A stretch of 64,000 nt of DNA, taken from Gracilariopsis chorda. Lineage: Eukaryota; Rhodophyta; Florideophyceae; Gracilariales; Gracilariaceae. The DNA lies in the NCBI GenBank assembly GCA_003194525.1, contig NBIV01000004.1:62001-126000 (forward strand). Direction: 5' to 3'. The notes under the pieces were generated by a model. The model worked only from the letters and a program-made list of their open reading frames with translations. It did not search any database and had not been told where the DNA came from. Numbering within the stretch: position 1 is the stretch's first letter; the number at the start of each line of letters is the position of its first letter. Positions 9,543-20,271 of this stretch are shown piece by piece. The position numbers and the translations under genes are program-made.

Positions 9543-10967
9543 TCAGACATCATCTTCATCTACGATTTCTACAGCCTCAGCAGCTTCAACAGAGAACTGC
9601 GCCAGCTCCGCGACAAGAGATTCCTCAACATTATTTTCGCCACCACACCAATCTGCATCACCACTCTCACCAACCGCCGCTGCCCCACGTGCATCACCAC
9701 ACCCACCAAGCTGAAGCTGCGAGCGGTCAACCATAGGCGGCGCAAGTTCAAAGTGCACCTCCATACCAGGCGCAACAAACGAGAATCCCTGCCACATATT
9801 ATCCGGCTGGCCCTGATTCTGGCTGCTACCCGCAATAGCCATTGGAGAACTCTGTCCCATCGAAATATTCAACGGAGAGTGTGGTGCCGAACACGTAGTC
9901 TTAGTCAAAGACGGTGAGAAACACGCCGTAGGCGACGATTGTGACGGAATGATCGGAGGTGTAGCACGCTTCGCACGAATTGCATCCCAGTCCACATCGC
10001 GGAACCAAGCATGGTTTCGAATCTGTTCGGGGTCGCACCACCTCTTAGAAACGTCCTTCGTAAGCAGTTTGCGAATCAAAGACTGGCACTCCGACGTCAA
10101 GTACTTTGGCAGTTTATACTTGCATCGCACAATACGTTCGTGAAGGCGCTTGCGACTGACTTTCCCCTTCTCATGAAGCGGTGAGAACGGCGGTTGACCG
10201 CATAGACAGTCATAAATGAAGATACCATACGCCCAGTAATCGGCCGCTTTGCCGCAGTGTGACTCGCGAGTGATGATTTCAGGTGCCATGTAGTCTTCAG
10301 AGCCGCACCATGAATGCGTCTGCTCACTGTCGCCGGTAAGCTCTTTCGCAAGTCCAAAGTCGGTGAGAATGAGATGTCCCTGGCCATCCAGTAGGACATT
10401 TTCCGGCTTGATATCTCTATGCACAATATCCATGTTGTGCAACGTCTCCAAGGCAATCAGAAGTTCGGCGGCATAAAACTTGGCCTGAGACTCGCTAAGC
10501 ATTGCCTCGCGGCGTAAATGAAACATGAGTTCACCGCCAGAAGCAAAGTCCATGACCAAGTACACTCGCTTCGAGGTCTGGAACGCCACGTGCAGCTGCA
10601 CGATGAAAGGGGTGTCATACTGTCCGAGCAAGGCGAGAACGTTACGCTCGGTGTGCGCGTCCCTTACAGCCCTGCGGTTGATAAGAACTTGCTTTTCCAT
10701 AACCTTCATGGCATAAACGGTGGCGGTGGCTTTGTGACGAACCATGAATACCTTTCCAAAGCCACCCTTGCCAATGAGGCACATGATGTGAAAGGCATCT
10801 AGACGACTGCGGCCGAGGGATAGAGGACTTCCCAAGGGTTGGAAAGCGAGCAACGGCGGGGTGGAGGGGGGTGGGGAAGAAGCTGGAGTTACAAAGTCAT
10901 TTGGGTTGTTTGTGAAATCGTTAATTGTTAGGTCAGAACCTAGCGGAGGGAAAAGCTCCAGATGCAT
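9543..10967 (-). CDS. AGC-family serine/threonine protein kinase
   Basis: 474 aa from ATG 10967; the frame upstream to 11036 has no ATG. Kinase domain about residues 60-317: glycine loop LIGKGGFGKVF, ATP lysine YAMKVMEK, catalytic HRDIKPENVLL (near 185), DFGLAKE (near 205), and activation segment SWCGSEDYMAPE. The family consensus there is TFCGTPEYLAPE, so the phospho-acceptor Thr is Ser and TPE is SED. An AGC tail follows (HAWFRDVDWDAI, then PPIIP), and MWQGFSFVAP near 390 looks like the hydrophobic motif with its Ser. This domain order fits S6K/SGK/PKA-type kinases regulated by PDK1. The last ~80 residues are Ser/Ala/Val-rich and acidic and are not conserved. Intronless. Confidence 0.9.
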   Translation of the reverse strand: MHLELFPPLGSDLTINDFTNNPNDFVTPASSPPPSTPPLLAFQPLGSPLSLGRSRLDAFHIMCLIGKGGFGKVFMVRHKATATVYAMKVMEKQVLINRRAVRDAHTERNVLALLGQYDTPFIVQLHVAFQTSKRVYLVMDFASGGELMFHLRREAMLSESQAKFYAAELLIALETLHNMDIVHRDIKPENVLLDGQGHLILTDFGLAKELTGDSEQTHSWCGSEDYMAPEIITRESHCGKAADYWAYGIFIYDCLCGQPPFSPLHEKGKVSRKRLHERIVRCKYKLPKYLTSECQSLIRKLLTKDVSKRWCDPEQIRNHAWFRDVDWDAIRAKRATPPIIPSQSSPTACFSPSLTKTTCSAPHSPLNISMGQSSPMAIAGSSQNQGQPDNMWQGFSFVAPGMEVHFELAPPMVDRSQLQLGGCGDARGAAAVGESGDADWCGGENNVEESLVAELAQFSVEAAEAVEIVDEDDV

Positions 10968-12944
10968 GTTGGGCGGCAGAGGAAAAACAGCCAAACCACA
11001 ATAGGAAAGAGGGCAGAAAACGCGGGTAGAAGGCACTCAAAAGTTAGGGAACGACAGAGCGTAGGTACAAGTGGGCGAAGTTAAAACGGTGGACAAAAGC
11101 AGCAACCAGAAAGCAACTCGGAGAGACAACTTGGGAACTACGGCGTGACTACGGCGACAAAAACCATCATCATGTACTCGAAATCTCCAGTTTGAAAAGG
11201 GCGCACCAAGAAGAGCGGGGAAGGCGGTGAGAGAGCGGACGGATTTGGCAGTTGCTACGCTTGGGGCGGAAGCGAGGGGCGTGGGTGGGGAGAGGGGGTG
11301 GGGCACTACCTTTAAAACGGCGGTGCACTCGCGCATAGGCGCATGCGAATGTGCAGCGATGGCGCGCCGGCGCACGGTAACGCGCGCGTGTACTGTAGCG
11401 AGCAGCGCGCCGTGCGCGTGACGTGACGCGGCCAGAGGCGGCGGCACCAAGATTCCACCGCGGGCAATCCTGCCGAAAAATATGCGAATTTCAGGGCGGG
11501 GCCAGTGGGCGGCGGTGGCGACGATTCTGTGGTGCCACTTGGCGCGCGTGATCGCGTGAGGTTCGTCGGAGGGGAACGCCTATTGGTCGACGGTTTGAGG
11601 GTTTGAAATGAAGCTGGGTGCTCCAATGACATATACACGTGGCGCAAATGACATGCAAAACTTGCAGCGCACAGCAATGACTTGTGCGCTTGTCATCCGC
11701 TTCGAGAGCGCCGCAGAACGGTGCCAGTTCATTCGTGGCCGCTTTTTCAAGCGCGTGCGCAACAAAGCCTTTCTCGTCGAGCTTTCAGCATGCTGCGTTC
11801 TGAATGTGTCTTCTCTCCCTCCCTCGCGCGCACACAACGTATCCACTGCTAACAGAGCATGGGGTACGAACCATTTATGCATACGTGCACATCTCGGTAC
11901 TGCTGCCAATCAATTGCCCCTTGGTTTCCAGAGCTTTCAGCAGGCTGATCACCATTAGAGAGCCACACTTACGTCTTCGAATAGCTTCCGTTTAGTCTTC
12001 ACAGCCAAATTTCTTCGTTCAGGCTTCGCGTCGGCGTCGAGATGGAATTATATGAGTGTGTCCTGTTTCCCCAGCGTATGCCCGCGCTTGTGCCCGGCTC
12101 GGGACGGCGGCTGTGCCCCGCATATGCGAGAAACACCGTAAGACTATGCACAAACTGGGGAGAAATCCGCTAGTAGCCCGTCCACAGATGCAGAACATAT
12201 ACCCTTGCAACCCTTCAGAGCACATTCTTCAAGCTATATACGGGTATGCAGGCTTCAGGGGATAATGTTTGGAACACATGCTTTGATTTGAGCATGTCGG
12301 GGAGAGAGCATCAACATGTTGAGCTCGAGACAAAAGCAGTCAACGTGCACCTTGCGAAAGCTGAAGGTTTGCTTGGTACCAAATTCCCTTTATGAGGCAC
12401 TAAGATTGACACCAGTGCCTATTCTTCCAAACTCCCGATTTCACTTTTTTTGGTACGCGCTTGGACACTTGTCGAACGTGGACGCAACAGCAATGTTCTA
12501 GAAGACATTGGTGCTTCCAACACTTATAGTATTGTACACCTGTACACGTGAAACGATGCCATTGGTTGAAACTGGAACAGCCGCACTTGTGATGCAAGCT
12601 TCATGTACGGAAAATGGCAGTCCCGGAGGTGTGCGTTCCTTTCTTGGCACCGCTTTCCCACTCAGTGGTCGTTTCCAAGCGTTTTGCTTCTTTTCTGGAC
12701 GCCATTTTCGGATACCTCGCAACTTCTGCACATGGATAAGTTCTCCCTACCCTTCGCTGCAGCATTCTGAAGTCGTGCTGGTCCACCTCCTCCGCCATCT
12801 TCGTACCACAACCAGAACCTTCTTTACCCTCTCAACCAACGCTTTTGACGTTCAGATCCTTCTTCTGTTCAGTTCACAACTGTTCCTCCTCTCTATTCAT
12901 TTCAACTGAAACCACTTCTTTCTCTCACCCTCACTCTACCAACC
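10968..12944. promoter_or_regulatory. long divergent intergenic region, kinase and MLF-like genes
   Basis: About 2 kb between two divergent genes. The kinase-proximal part (11200-11560) is GC-rich with many CG dinucleotides. No protein, RNA gene or mobile element is recognised. Confidence 0.35.
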
Positions 12945-13640
12945 ATGCCCCATCGTCACCGTCGTCCGCACGACGTCTATGACGACACGCAGTATGCTCC
13001 ACTCTCAAACGATGAAATTACCGTGCATCACTATCCATCTTCTTCCCACGAGCGTCAATGGCATCACAACCACCAACAACAGCAGTATCCGTACCATGAC
13101 AACCAACTGGTGCAGCCAATCGAGCCCTTCGACAACATGGGCCGCACCATAGCACGTATGGAACGAGAGATGATGCGTGCGTTTGAAGCCCCGTTTGGCG
13201 GCGGTGTCTTCGATCAGATTGGAAATGTGATGTCCTCGTTTGACCGCATGTTCGATAATATGAACAACCCCGCGTCCGCACCACCTGGTAGCACCTACTA
13301 CTACGAATCTAGTACCACTACCGTGGGACCGGATGGTCAGGTGCACCAGGAAACTGTACGCACTAGGCCGGGAGCCGACGGCAATCCAGAAACCACTCGC
13401 TACGTTAGAGATGGCGATCAAGTGCGTCGCGCTCATCCGCAGGACAGAATCGAGAGCTCCCCGCATAATCCAATCAACGACGACGTAATCATCGAAGAGG
13501 TCGATGACGACGACGATCTTGCACCCTCCTCAGAGAGACGTGGCGACCAACGCCATCACAATCGAGATAACCTCAATCGTCGCAATAGTGCTGGAGGTTG
13601 GATAAGGGATAGGTTTAACAACTGGATGTCACATAACTAG
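12945..13640 (+). CDS. myeloid leukemia factor (MLF)-like protein, tentative
   Basis: 231 aa, intronless, ATG 12945 in good context. The N-terminus is His/Gln-rich. The middle has EPFDNMGRTIARMEREM, FGGGVFDQIGNVMSSFDRMF, then STYYYESSTTTVGPDGQVHQ and RPGADGNPETTRYVRDGD. This order (Met/Phe-rich segment, repeated Tyr/Ser/Thr with GPDG, then a basic-acidic ETR block) resembles the MLF core of animal MLF1/MLF2 and its algal relatives, thought to be chaperone or transcription-linked adaptors. An acidic run EEVDDDDD follows, and the C-terminus is basic. The match is by pattern only; a DnaJ-type client-binding tail is an alternative. Confidence 0.5.
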   Translation: MPHRHRRPHDVYDDTQYAPLSNDEITVHHYPSSSHERQWHHNHQQQQYPYHDNQLVQPIEPFDNMGRTIARMEREMMRAFEAPFGGGVFDQIGNVMSSFDRMFDNMNNPASAPPGSTYYYESSTTTVGPDGQVHQETVRTRPGADGNPETTRYVRDGDQVRRAHPQDRIESSPHNPINDDVIIEEVDDDDDLAPSSERRGDQRHHNRDNLNRRNSAGGWIRDRFNNWMSHN

Positions 13641-13833
13641 CTCACACTACGTGTAGCAGAATTGTATATTCACCAAGTATCTTCATCGCGCAGCAAATGG
13701 GCTTCTCACTAGCATCACTTTTTATGAGGACTCAAGTCCAACAAGCACCCCTCCCGCATATGTGTTTCTTAGCACCATGATGTAGTTGTTTGGTTTTGCT
13801 GATGAACATCTCCTGCATCCTTACCCATAATGC

Positions 13834-14079
13834 TTACTTCTCATCGACGTTGCCTTCTGTCTTTTCCTTCTCTTTTCTGCGCTTTACGATGTGTTCCAAA
13901 TCTTGAGCAGCACTAAACTTTTCCTCTCGTCTTCGTACTTCTAATCGTTTTGCAGTCTCGTAGAAAGTTTCGTCTCCAACCCGAACGTAAATCATGAACA
14001 GTTCCATGGCTGCCCCAAGGACGAACGCGACGGGCACTACTCTGATTAGTGTTCCGCGTAATGAAACTCTGTCAACCAT
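13834..14079 (-). CDS. UQCC5: SMIM4/UQCC5-like small mitochondrial membrane protein
   Basis: 81 aa with one membrane segment (about residues 14-31) and a charged helical tail. The core VAFVLGAAMELFMIYVRVGD followed by ETFYETAKRLEVRRREEK matches the SMIM4 pattern FFFVLGGxMExxMIxVRVGxETFY. In animals SMIM4 is an inner-membrane protein needed for early complex III (cytochrome b) assembly, so the same role is inferred here. Length agrees with the family. Such small genes are easily missed in automated annotation. It is convergent with the MLF-like gene, 193 bp between stops. Confidence 0.8.
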   Translation of the reverse strand: MVDRVSLRGTLIRVVPVAFVLGAAMELFMIYVRVGDETFYETAKRLEVRRREEKFSAAQDLEHIVKRRKEKEKTEGNVDEK

Positions 14080-15852
14080 TTGTCCTGTAGTGTTCTCCCG
14101 CCGAGATTCCCAGTTTCCCGAATCTATATTCGGCTCCGGGAATATGTCAATGTAGTAACTGGAATACCTAAACTCTAGGAGAACTTGCCGCTCCTTACAC
14201 AGTGCTCTTCAGCTGAGCGAACAGGTTTTCGATGGTTCGTCAAAATCGTTTGTTTGTGTCGACAATCTTGAACCATGAGTTGATGTTCAACGGATCTACG
14301 ACGGGCAAACCCAAAGCACGTATCTACAGCGTGGGAAACCGTCCAACCAGAAATACGTCAGAAAATTTCAATTCGTGTTTCATTTTTTTTCATCAGAACA
14401 CCTCTTTCCTTTTCAGCCAAGCTTGAAACGCTTTTACTGCATTGAAACCCGAATAGCTTGATATCTACAAACAGGTGTTCAAAGACGACACCCGTAGCAA
14501 TAAGGGTTGCAAACCAGCTCACAAACTTTGAGCGGAATTGTTTGACAACGTCCATCTACATGGAGCATGGAGTTGGTGCTATTCAGGTCCAACTCACATT
14601 ATGGTCTTCTATGCACAACCCTTGCACTTGGCAGAGCGTCAAAGGCATTTATTCCTTAGTTTAAAGAAATATGGCATACTGCGACGAATTAAAATCGCAT
14701 GCGAAGACAGCATCGTTTCGCGATCTCTGTTGATTTGCTTCTCCGTTCTAAACCACTAAACCTGTTGTACTGAAACTTCCTATCCTGTAGTCTGCACATT
14801 GTGCTTCCATACACAGGTTCCAGAACTCAAAATGGTCAAAGAGAAGCGAATTTCTGGCTTCTGAGATCCATGCGACTAGCAGAAATGAGGTCATCCGACG
14901 AATTAATGTGTGAACCGTGGGTACCGTGGGTACGAAGGTGCATGGGTAGAACAAAACACTTGTGTGCGAACATTGACGGGTTCCTGCTGCAGACCCCGCT
15001 TAGCTGGTTATCTTATGTACACAGGAAAGACAAAGACGTCGAAAGGATGACAATTCAGTTTTGTTACGCGATGCAAAGCTGTGTAGCTTCGTCAGTCCCA
15101 AAGGCCACCAGGCTTGCACGAGCTGACAATGATTCGAACGTAAGTCTAAATGTCGGAAAGGTCGCGAAGGCGACCGGCGAAGACTATATGATCGGAATCA
15201 GTAAAGGCAAGGCCTGCACTCGCAGAGAGGCAGAGCCTTAGTGCCCAGTGTCGTTTTGCGTTGTTCCCCTCGTTGAGTCTAACTGCGCGTAGAGCTCAAC
15301 AGTTTTTATCGTTGCAGTGCGTCATCACAAAAGATGCTGGACCTTCCAGATAGGAAGAAAGAGGTACAATGGTTAGTTTTCTGTCCATATAGCCTTTCGT
15401 GTTGTCGATTCCGCATGCTTTTGTAGGTGGGAGCGATTTTGTTGCTATCGTGGCGTCTTCATGCTGATGCTGCTGGTCAGCTGAAATTGATTTCGCTTTT
15501 CCCCGATCTTCGCTAATCCGACGCTGTTACTTTTTGAACTCACCTCCCCACCCACCAGAGAACCAGGGAAGGCCTTCTGAGACAAAATTAAACGATTAAG
15601 GCTCAACCAGTGCAAGAGCCATGAAAGCTAGTGCCTGCTCTCCGACAAGGGTAGATTGCTAATCCTTCACGCTTACTTTGCGCAAACACTAAACGTAATT
15701 CAACGAAGGCTAAGAAAGAAAGAAATGTGTGTGTTTGTGTGTGTGTGTTTATATGAGCTCGCGTCTCTAATTCCAAGACTACGGTAGGGGTCACATTGAG
15801 AAGAACCCCTCTCTCTCTAGATATACCAACAGCTCTTCTGGCCATGTCCTTA
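14080..15852. other. intergenic DNA, no supported gene
   Basis: A 146-codon frame at 14801..15241 lacks recognisable features. A TG-rich microsatellite lies at 15725..15752. A copy of the recurring motif, ACAAGGGTAGATTGCTAAT, is at 15645..15663. Confidence 0.4.
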
Positions 15853-16422
15853 CTATTGATTCGGCGTCAGAGCCCTGCCTCTCTCGGAGAGGCGGGAGCT
15901 CTCGACGCCGGGATGCCGCTCTTCGGCGGCATCTAAGACGAAATGGTCTACACTATTGAGTGTGTTGAGCCCACATCCGAGCGGGCAGAAACATTTCCTG
16001 TTGTTGAGAAAAGTGGAGACTGGATGTAGCGTCAGAACGTGACCTGTAAATATCTGCGACAGGGCTGTATGCGCCCTGCTTAGAGTCAATAGCTTTGATA
16101 GTGTCTCTGGGACTTCGCTCACTGGCTCTGTGTCAGTAAGACGAAAGCGGGTTCTCTGTTTCACTTCCAGGAAGTCGATCTCTTTCCAAAGAAATGTGGT
16201 GCTACATATATATACTCTGCAGGGTGTAGTTTCGCAAGCGCTTTGAAGCGCGGTGCATCTCATCGCCTTTCCTCCGGAAGTCGGCACATTGGTTGAAGGA
16301 AGGGTACCATGGTATGCATCTGAGAGCCGTCCACGGGCAAAATGTAAACGTCTCCGCATGTTTCCCGATCCGACCACAGTTCCTACCTGAGTGAATACAA
16401 GATACGGCTGTAGGTGGAGCAC
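15853..16422 (-). mobile_element. possible LINE (non-LTR retrotransposon) C-terminal relic
   Basis: An open frame whose last third reads ALSQIFTGHVLTLHPV, FLNNRKCFCPLGCG, then SVDHFVLDAAEERH. This resembles the end of LINE reverse transcriptases, where an L-x-Q-x-R/x-T-GH segment precedes a CxC..CG...(E/S)xxHxLLxC knuckle. No reverse transcriptase core or RNase H is visible nearby, so at most this is a 5'-truncated fragment. The resemblance is short and could be coincidental. Confidence 0.3.
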
Positions 16423-16797
16423 AAGTTTCGCATACGCGTTTCTTCAACTGGAAGCCATGCAACTCAATCCAGCACAAAGTCCGAGCAAATCGGTAAAGTA
16501 CGATGAAGACTGTCTATCCTTGTCCAGATGAAGCTATTGCTTTAGTACAAACGACACGAGCCCAATAAACCATCAGAAGGGGAAAGCAAGCCAGTGATTC
16601 CCTCAAGTTCAGGAGAAGAGCATGTGTGCAGGTCCTCTTGGCTACTCCAAAACGCTGGTAAGGGTTAGCCAACAAAGTCGGTGCGGACTTCGGATCGGAA
16701 TTGACAATTCCTTGCACACAGTTCGAGTTAAAAGTTATGATCCTGATGATCGTTCCCGGATCTAAAGGTCATTCTGTTGATAGCACATGTATCACCC
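16423..16797. other. intergenic DNA
   Basis: 3' flank of the ENPP gene. It contains GGTAAGGGTTAGCC near 16657..16670, a partial match to the recurring intergenic motif. Confidence 0.4.
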
Positions 16798-18318
16798 TCA
16801 AGCAAGGATCTGGGTCAAAATGGCCTGACTGCCATTGTTAGGGGCAGGGTTCACAGAATGTGTCCGACAAAGTAGTCCGTATACATCCACAGAGCGCATT
16901 CCCTTCACTGTTCCCCCGGCCTTGAAAGCTGGTCCCTTTGCCAGGAAAATTGCCTGCATATCATTCTCGTTGTGGTCGTATCCATGGTCTCCGTAGATCG
17001 CCACCTTTGGAGGCGCTACATGATTTCGAGTGCTTGTTATCATTCGCAGTGGATTCTCTGATCCAGGAACTAAAACTTGATGCGGATACACAGCAGACCA
17101 GCCGATTGCAGTCATGGTAACAACTGAGGTGACCAAACGATTGTTCTTCAGGTGCCAATGTTCTGGAATGCTTTGTTTCAAGTATGTCTGGATATTCTTA
17201 TTATTTTGAGAAAAGCGCTGCAGTTGTTCGTGGAGCTGTTCCGCAGTCACGTTCAAGTTAAGCCACAGACCCATCGGAGTTTGTAAAATATCCTGAACAG
17301 CCCCCTCTTCAATGACATGCGAAAGATCAACTCGCTTTTCATTAGAAACTTCAGTCATTCCATGGTCAGACACAACAACCAAGTTGTGCTGAAGACCAGC
17401 GTTCTCTAATTTGTCGAGCAAGGCCTTCAAGCTGTCGTCAACGGACTTAATTTCCTTGTTCACTTCACGAGAATTGGGACCATGCATGTGGCCGGCATGA
17501 TCAACTCCTTCAAAATACACAGTGACAAAGTCCGCTTTGCGTCCAAGATCGCTTGCTCCGCCAGTTAACAGTTCTATAGCTCTATTGACACGGCGCGTGT
17601 ATGGAACAGATTCATCATACTTCCAAAACACATTCGGCCGATGCTTGACTACTGAGCTGCCAGGCCAGAAGACACAGCCTGTTGTATAGTTCTGAGCTTC
17701 TTCGACTGACTCGTTAACGGATGACGGCTTGGCTGAACGCATCAGCGTTTGCCATATCGGTTCGCCTTTCCACCATGACGGATGGTCTACGTCATGATGA
17801 AACCATCTCTGCGCCTTGGGATCGTACATGGTGTTGCCCACTATACCATGCGATTCTGGAAACAGACCGGTAACTAATGTCCAGTGATTAGGCCAAGTCT
17901 TCGATGGCATTACGGGTTGCATGCCATCCGGAGCGTATACGCCTTCCTTCGCTATACTGCGAAGCGTAGGGGCAAGGTATTCACCATTTTCTTTTCTTGA
18001 GAAGTACTCGAGGCGAAAGCCATCTATACTTATCAGAACAGTTGGAGTAGTCAAATCGTGAACAGCTTCAGTAGACGAACTGTGCGATGCCATCCTTTCT
18101 GTGGCTGGCCGGCTGAAAAAGTAAAACGCAATACCAAAAAAGGCCGGGAAAACGACGAAGGCGAAAACCGCTATTGGATGACTACCAGATGGCTCCCGAA
18201 TGTAGTATGAGCGATTCAGTCTGTTCGTCGGAATGAGAATCTCAGTTTCATGGTTTTCATCCGATGTGAATGCAACATTTTCTGGTGAAACGATCGAATC
18301 ATTGCTTTCTTCTTCCAT
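16798..18318 (-). CDS. ectonucleotide pyrophosphatase/phosphodiesterase (ENPP/NPP)
   Basis: 506-aa type II membrane protein. A short acidic cytoplasmic N-terminus is followed by one membrane anchor (about residues 47-70) and a lumenal or extracellular catalytic domain, as in plant and animal NPPs. The alkaline-phosphatase-fold metal site is complete: VLISIDGFRLEYF (Asp), PSKTWPNHW (nucleophile Thr near residue 143 and Asn), EGVDHAGHMHG (Asp and His), VVSDHGM (Asp-His), GDHGYDH (His). The enzyme hydrolyses nucleotide or phospholipid phosphodiester bonds; substrate is not decided by sequence. Several NxT/NxS sites fit a secretory protein. Start ATG 18318. Intronless, divergent from the GST gene. 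Confidence 0.92.
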   Translation of the reverse strand: MEEESNDSIVSPENVAFTSDENHETEILIPTNRLNRSYYIREPSGSHPIAVFAFVVFPAFFGIAFYFFSRPATERMASHSSSTEAVHDLTTPTVLISIDGFRLEYFSRKENGEYLAPTLRSIAKEGVYAPDGMQPVMPSKTWPNHWTLVTGLFPESHGIVGNTMYDPKAQRWFHHDVDHPSWWKGEPIWQTLMRSAKPSSVNESVEEAQNYTTGCVFWPGSSVVKHRPNVFWKYDESVPYTRRVNRAIELLTGGASDLGRKADFVTVYFEGVDHAGHMHGPNSREVNKEIKSVDDSLKALLDKLENAGLQHNLVVVSDHGMTEVSNEKRVDLSHVIEEGAVQDILQTPMGLWLNLNVTAEQLHEQLQRFSQNNKNIQTYLKQSIPEHWHLKNNRLVTSVVTMTAIGWSAVYPHQVLVPGSENPLRMITSTRNHVAPPKVAIYGDHGYDHNENDMQAIFLAKGPAFKAGGTVKGMRSVDVYGLLCRTHSVNPAPNNGSQAILTQILA

Positions 18319-19127
18319 TGCTGATGAGGATATTGAAAACTAGAATCTATGTCGAACACTCGAAGGCAAGGCTCTGGTAGTGCACTACGAGCACATCCTT
18401 GCAGTCAAGAGCACTTTCGATATGCTCCATCGCGTGTGGACAGTCAGCCTGCTCAGATAGATTTATGCCCCCGGGAAGCTGAATAGATCACGGCCGTGCT
18501 GTCATTGCTGGTTCCATGAGAGCCAATATGAACAAGATCTTATTCAGATCATATTTTATTTGTATTATCCAATGAACACCTGGATTCGTACTGCGTCATC
18601 TCCCAGGCCGGAGATTGCTGGCTGATCACATGGGCGTAGAAAAACTCAGCGACCAAAGCGGAAGCCGAATTGTGTCGCTCCATGCCATGTTCGCGGAAGC
18701 GCGATGACCACCGACGAGTCGGCATTTGGTTTTTCTAGAGGACTCTTTCCTTTTGAAACAAAAGCGAAGACAGAAACATGCCTTATCTCGAGAAAACGAT
18801 ACAATTTTGATTTCTTCTTCTAACTTCAAATGCGATCCGCCATACATCTCCCGTCAATGACAAAGCTTCTCGTCTGGACCATCAATAATATCCTGCAAAA
18901 TGGTTTATCGCGCACACCTCGCCATGTCCCTACGGCGGTTTGAGCTTGGCCCAAGACCGTAACTTCCGCTCATACCAGACACGCCATCGCAGGTCATGGG
19001 GTGAATTGATTTCTCCGGTAACCTTTTAACCCTATCCGTAACGGTTGGGGCAGACGCTTGACTCCAGCCCACGGTCGGTAGCCTTCCCCTCATAGATATA
19101 AAGACCCCTTTATCATGTAAAGTACGC
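18319..19127. promoter_or_regulatory. divergent intergenic region, ENPP and GST genes
   Basis: About 0.8 kb. A TATA-like AGATATAAAGA at 19093..19103 lies about 190 bp before the GST ATG at 19281 and 25 bp before the more upstream ATG at 19128. No gene is supported. Confidence 0.4.
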
Positions 19128-20271
19128 ATGGGGTACCGTTGTACACGCAGATTGACTTCGTCTTCGAGTATGTACCTCTCCTTTATCTCATCTACCTTCC
19201 CGTCAAGACTGACCTCCGGCTTGAAGCTGTTTCCTCCGGTTCGTAGCACTCGCCCATCACCGCCTTCCAAGTACAGTACAATGTCAGCTTCGAAACCCCA
19301 CAAGGCAGCGATGGACGATGTCGTCAAAGGTCGATTCGTGCGCAAGCCTTCCGCGTTTCGGCACAAAATCTCATCCGAACCCGGAGCCAGGTTTGCCCCA
19401 GAGCCTAACCGTTATCGTCTTTACGTGTCTCTTGCTTGTCCATGGGCTCATCGCTGTTTGATAACGCGGGCTCTAAAGGGCCTTGATGAGATCTTGCCGG
19501 TCACTGTGGTTCACCACTATATGGGGTCAGAAGGATGGCGATTCGTCACAAAAGATGAAGAAAATATTCCGGAACGATGCGAACCAGAGCCCCTGTTTGG
19601 GTTCAAGAAGATCCGTGAACTATACTTCCATGCGGAACCCGAGTATGACGGTCGTTTCACGGTCCCGGTCCTCTGGGACACTAAGCATAATACTATCGTT
19701 AATAACGAAAGCTCGGAGATCATTGTGATGCTAAATGGGCTGTTTAATGATTATGCCAAGAATCCACATATCAATTTGTATCCAGACACGATGCAGGAAC
19801 AAATCAATGAGGTAGCCGAATCGTTCTATAACTCGTTCAACAACGGTGTATACCGCTGTGGCTTCGCAAAAACTCAAGAAGCCTACAACGAGGCATTTAG
19901 TGAGCTGTTTGGGCGTCTGGACATACTTGAGGAACATCTATCGAAGTCAAGGTATCTGGTTGGAAATTCGCTTACTTTGGCTGACATTCGTCTCTTCGTC
20001 ACACTGATTCGCTTTGATGCTGTCTACGTTCTTCATTTTAAAAACGAACAAGAAGCGCATCATGGACTACCCTAATCTTTCAGGTTTTACCAGAGACCTT
20101 TATCAGATCCCGGAAATTAGACGAACCGTTTCGTTTGAACACATCAAAAGGCACTACTTCTGCAGCCATCCTACGATCAATCCACTCGGTATTGTGCCCA
20201 ACGGTCCGGACCTTTCTTTTCTTGATGAGCATCATGGCCGTGACAAGTTATTCGGAACACAAGACGTTTAG
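19128..20271 (+). CDS. Xi-class GST / glutathionyl-hydroquinone reductase, frame broken by one A
   Basis: Reduces glutathionyl-(hydro)quinones using glutathione through a catalytic Cys (ECM4/YqjG type). The CPWAHR motif with that Cys is near residue 104. The C-terminal all-helical domain has SRYLVGNSLTLADIRLFVTL. The frame from 19128 stops at 20075, and the family continuation NKKRIMDYPNLSGFTRDLYQ is found in the +1 frame from about 20045 to the stop at 20271. Reading through needs one base skipped in the A5 run 20040..20044. The pseudogene at 52543 has one base fewer at the same place, so the run probably gained an A (mutation or sequence error). The N-terminus before 19281 (MSASK) is Ser/Arg-rich and may be an organelle presequence; exact start undecided. 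Confidence 0.85.

Noticed and set aside
11037-11450. 137-codon frame directly upstream of the kinase
   Set aside because: Ends with a stop in the kinase frame, has GC-rich promoter composition and no recognisable features.
14801-15241. 146-codon frame
   Set aside because: No motif, ordinary length for chance in intergenic DNA of this composition.
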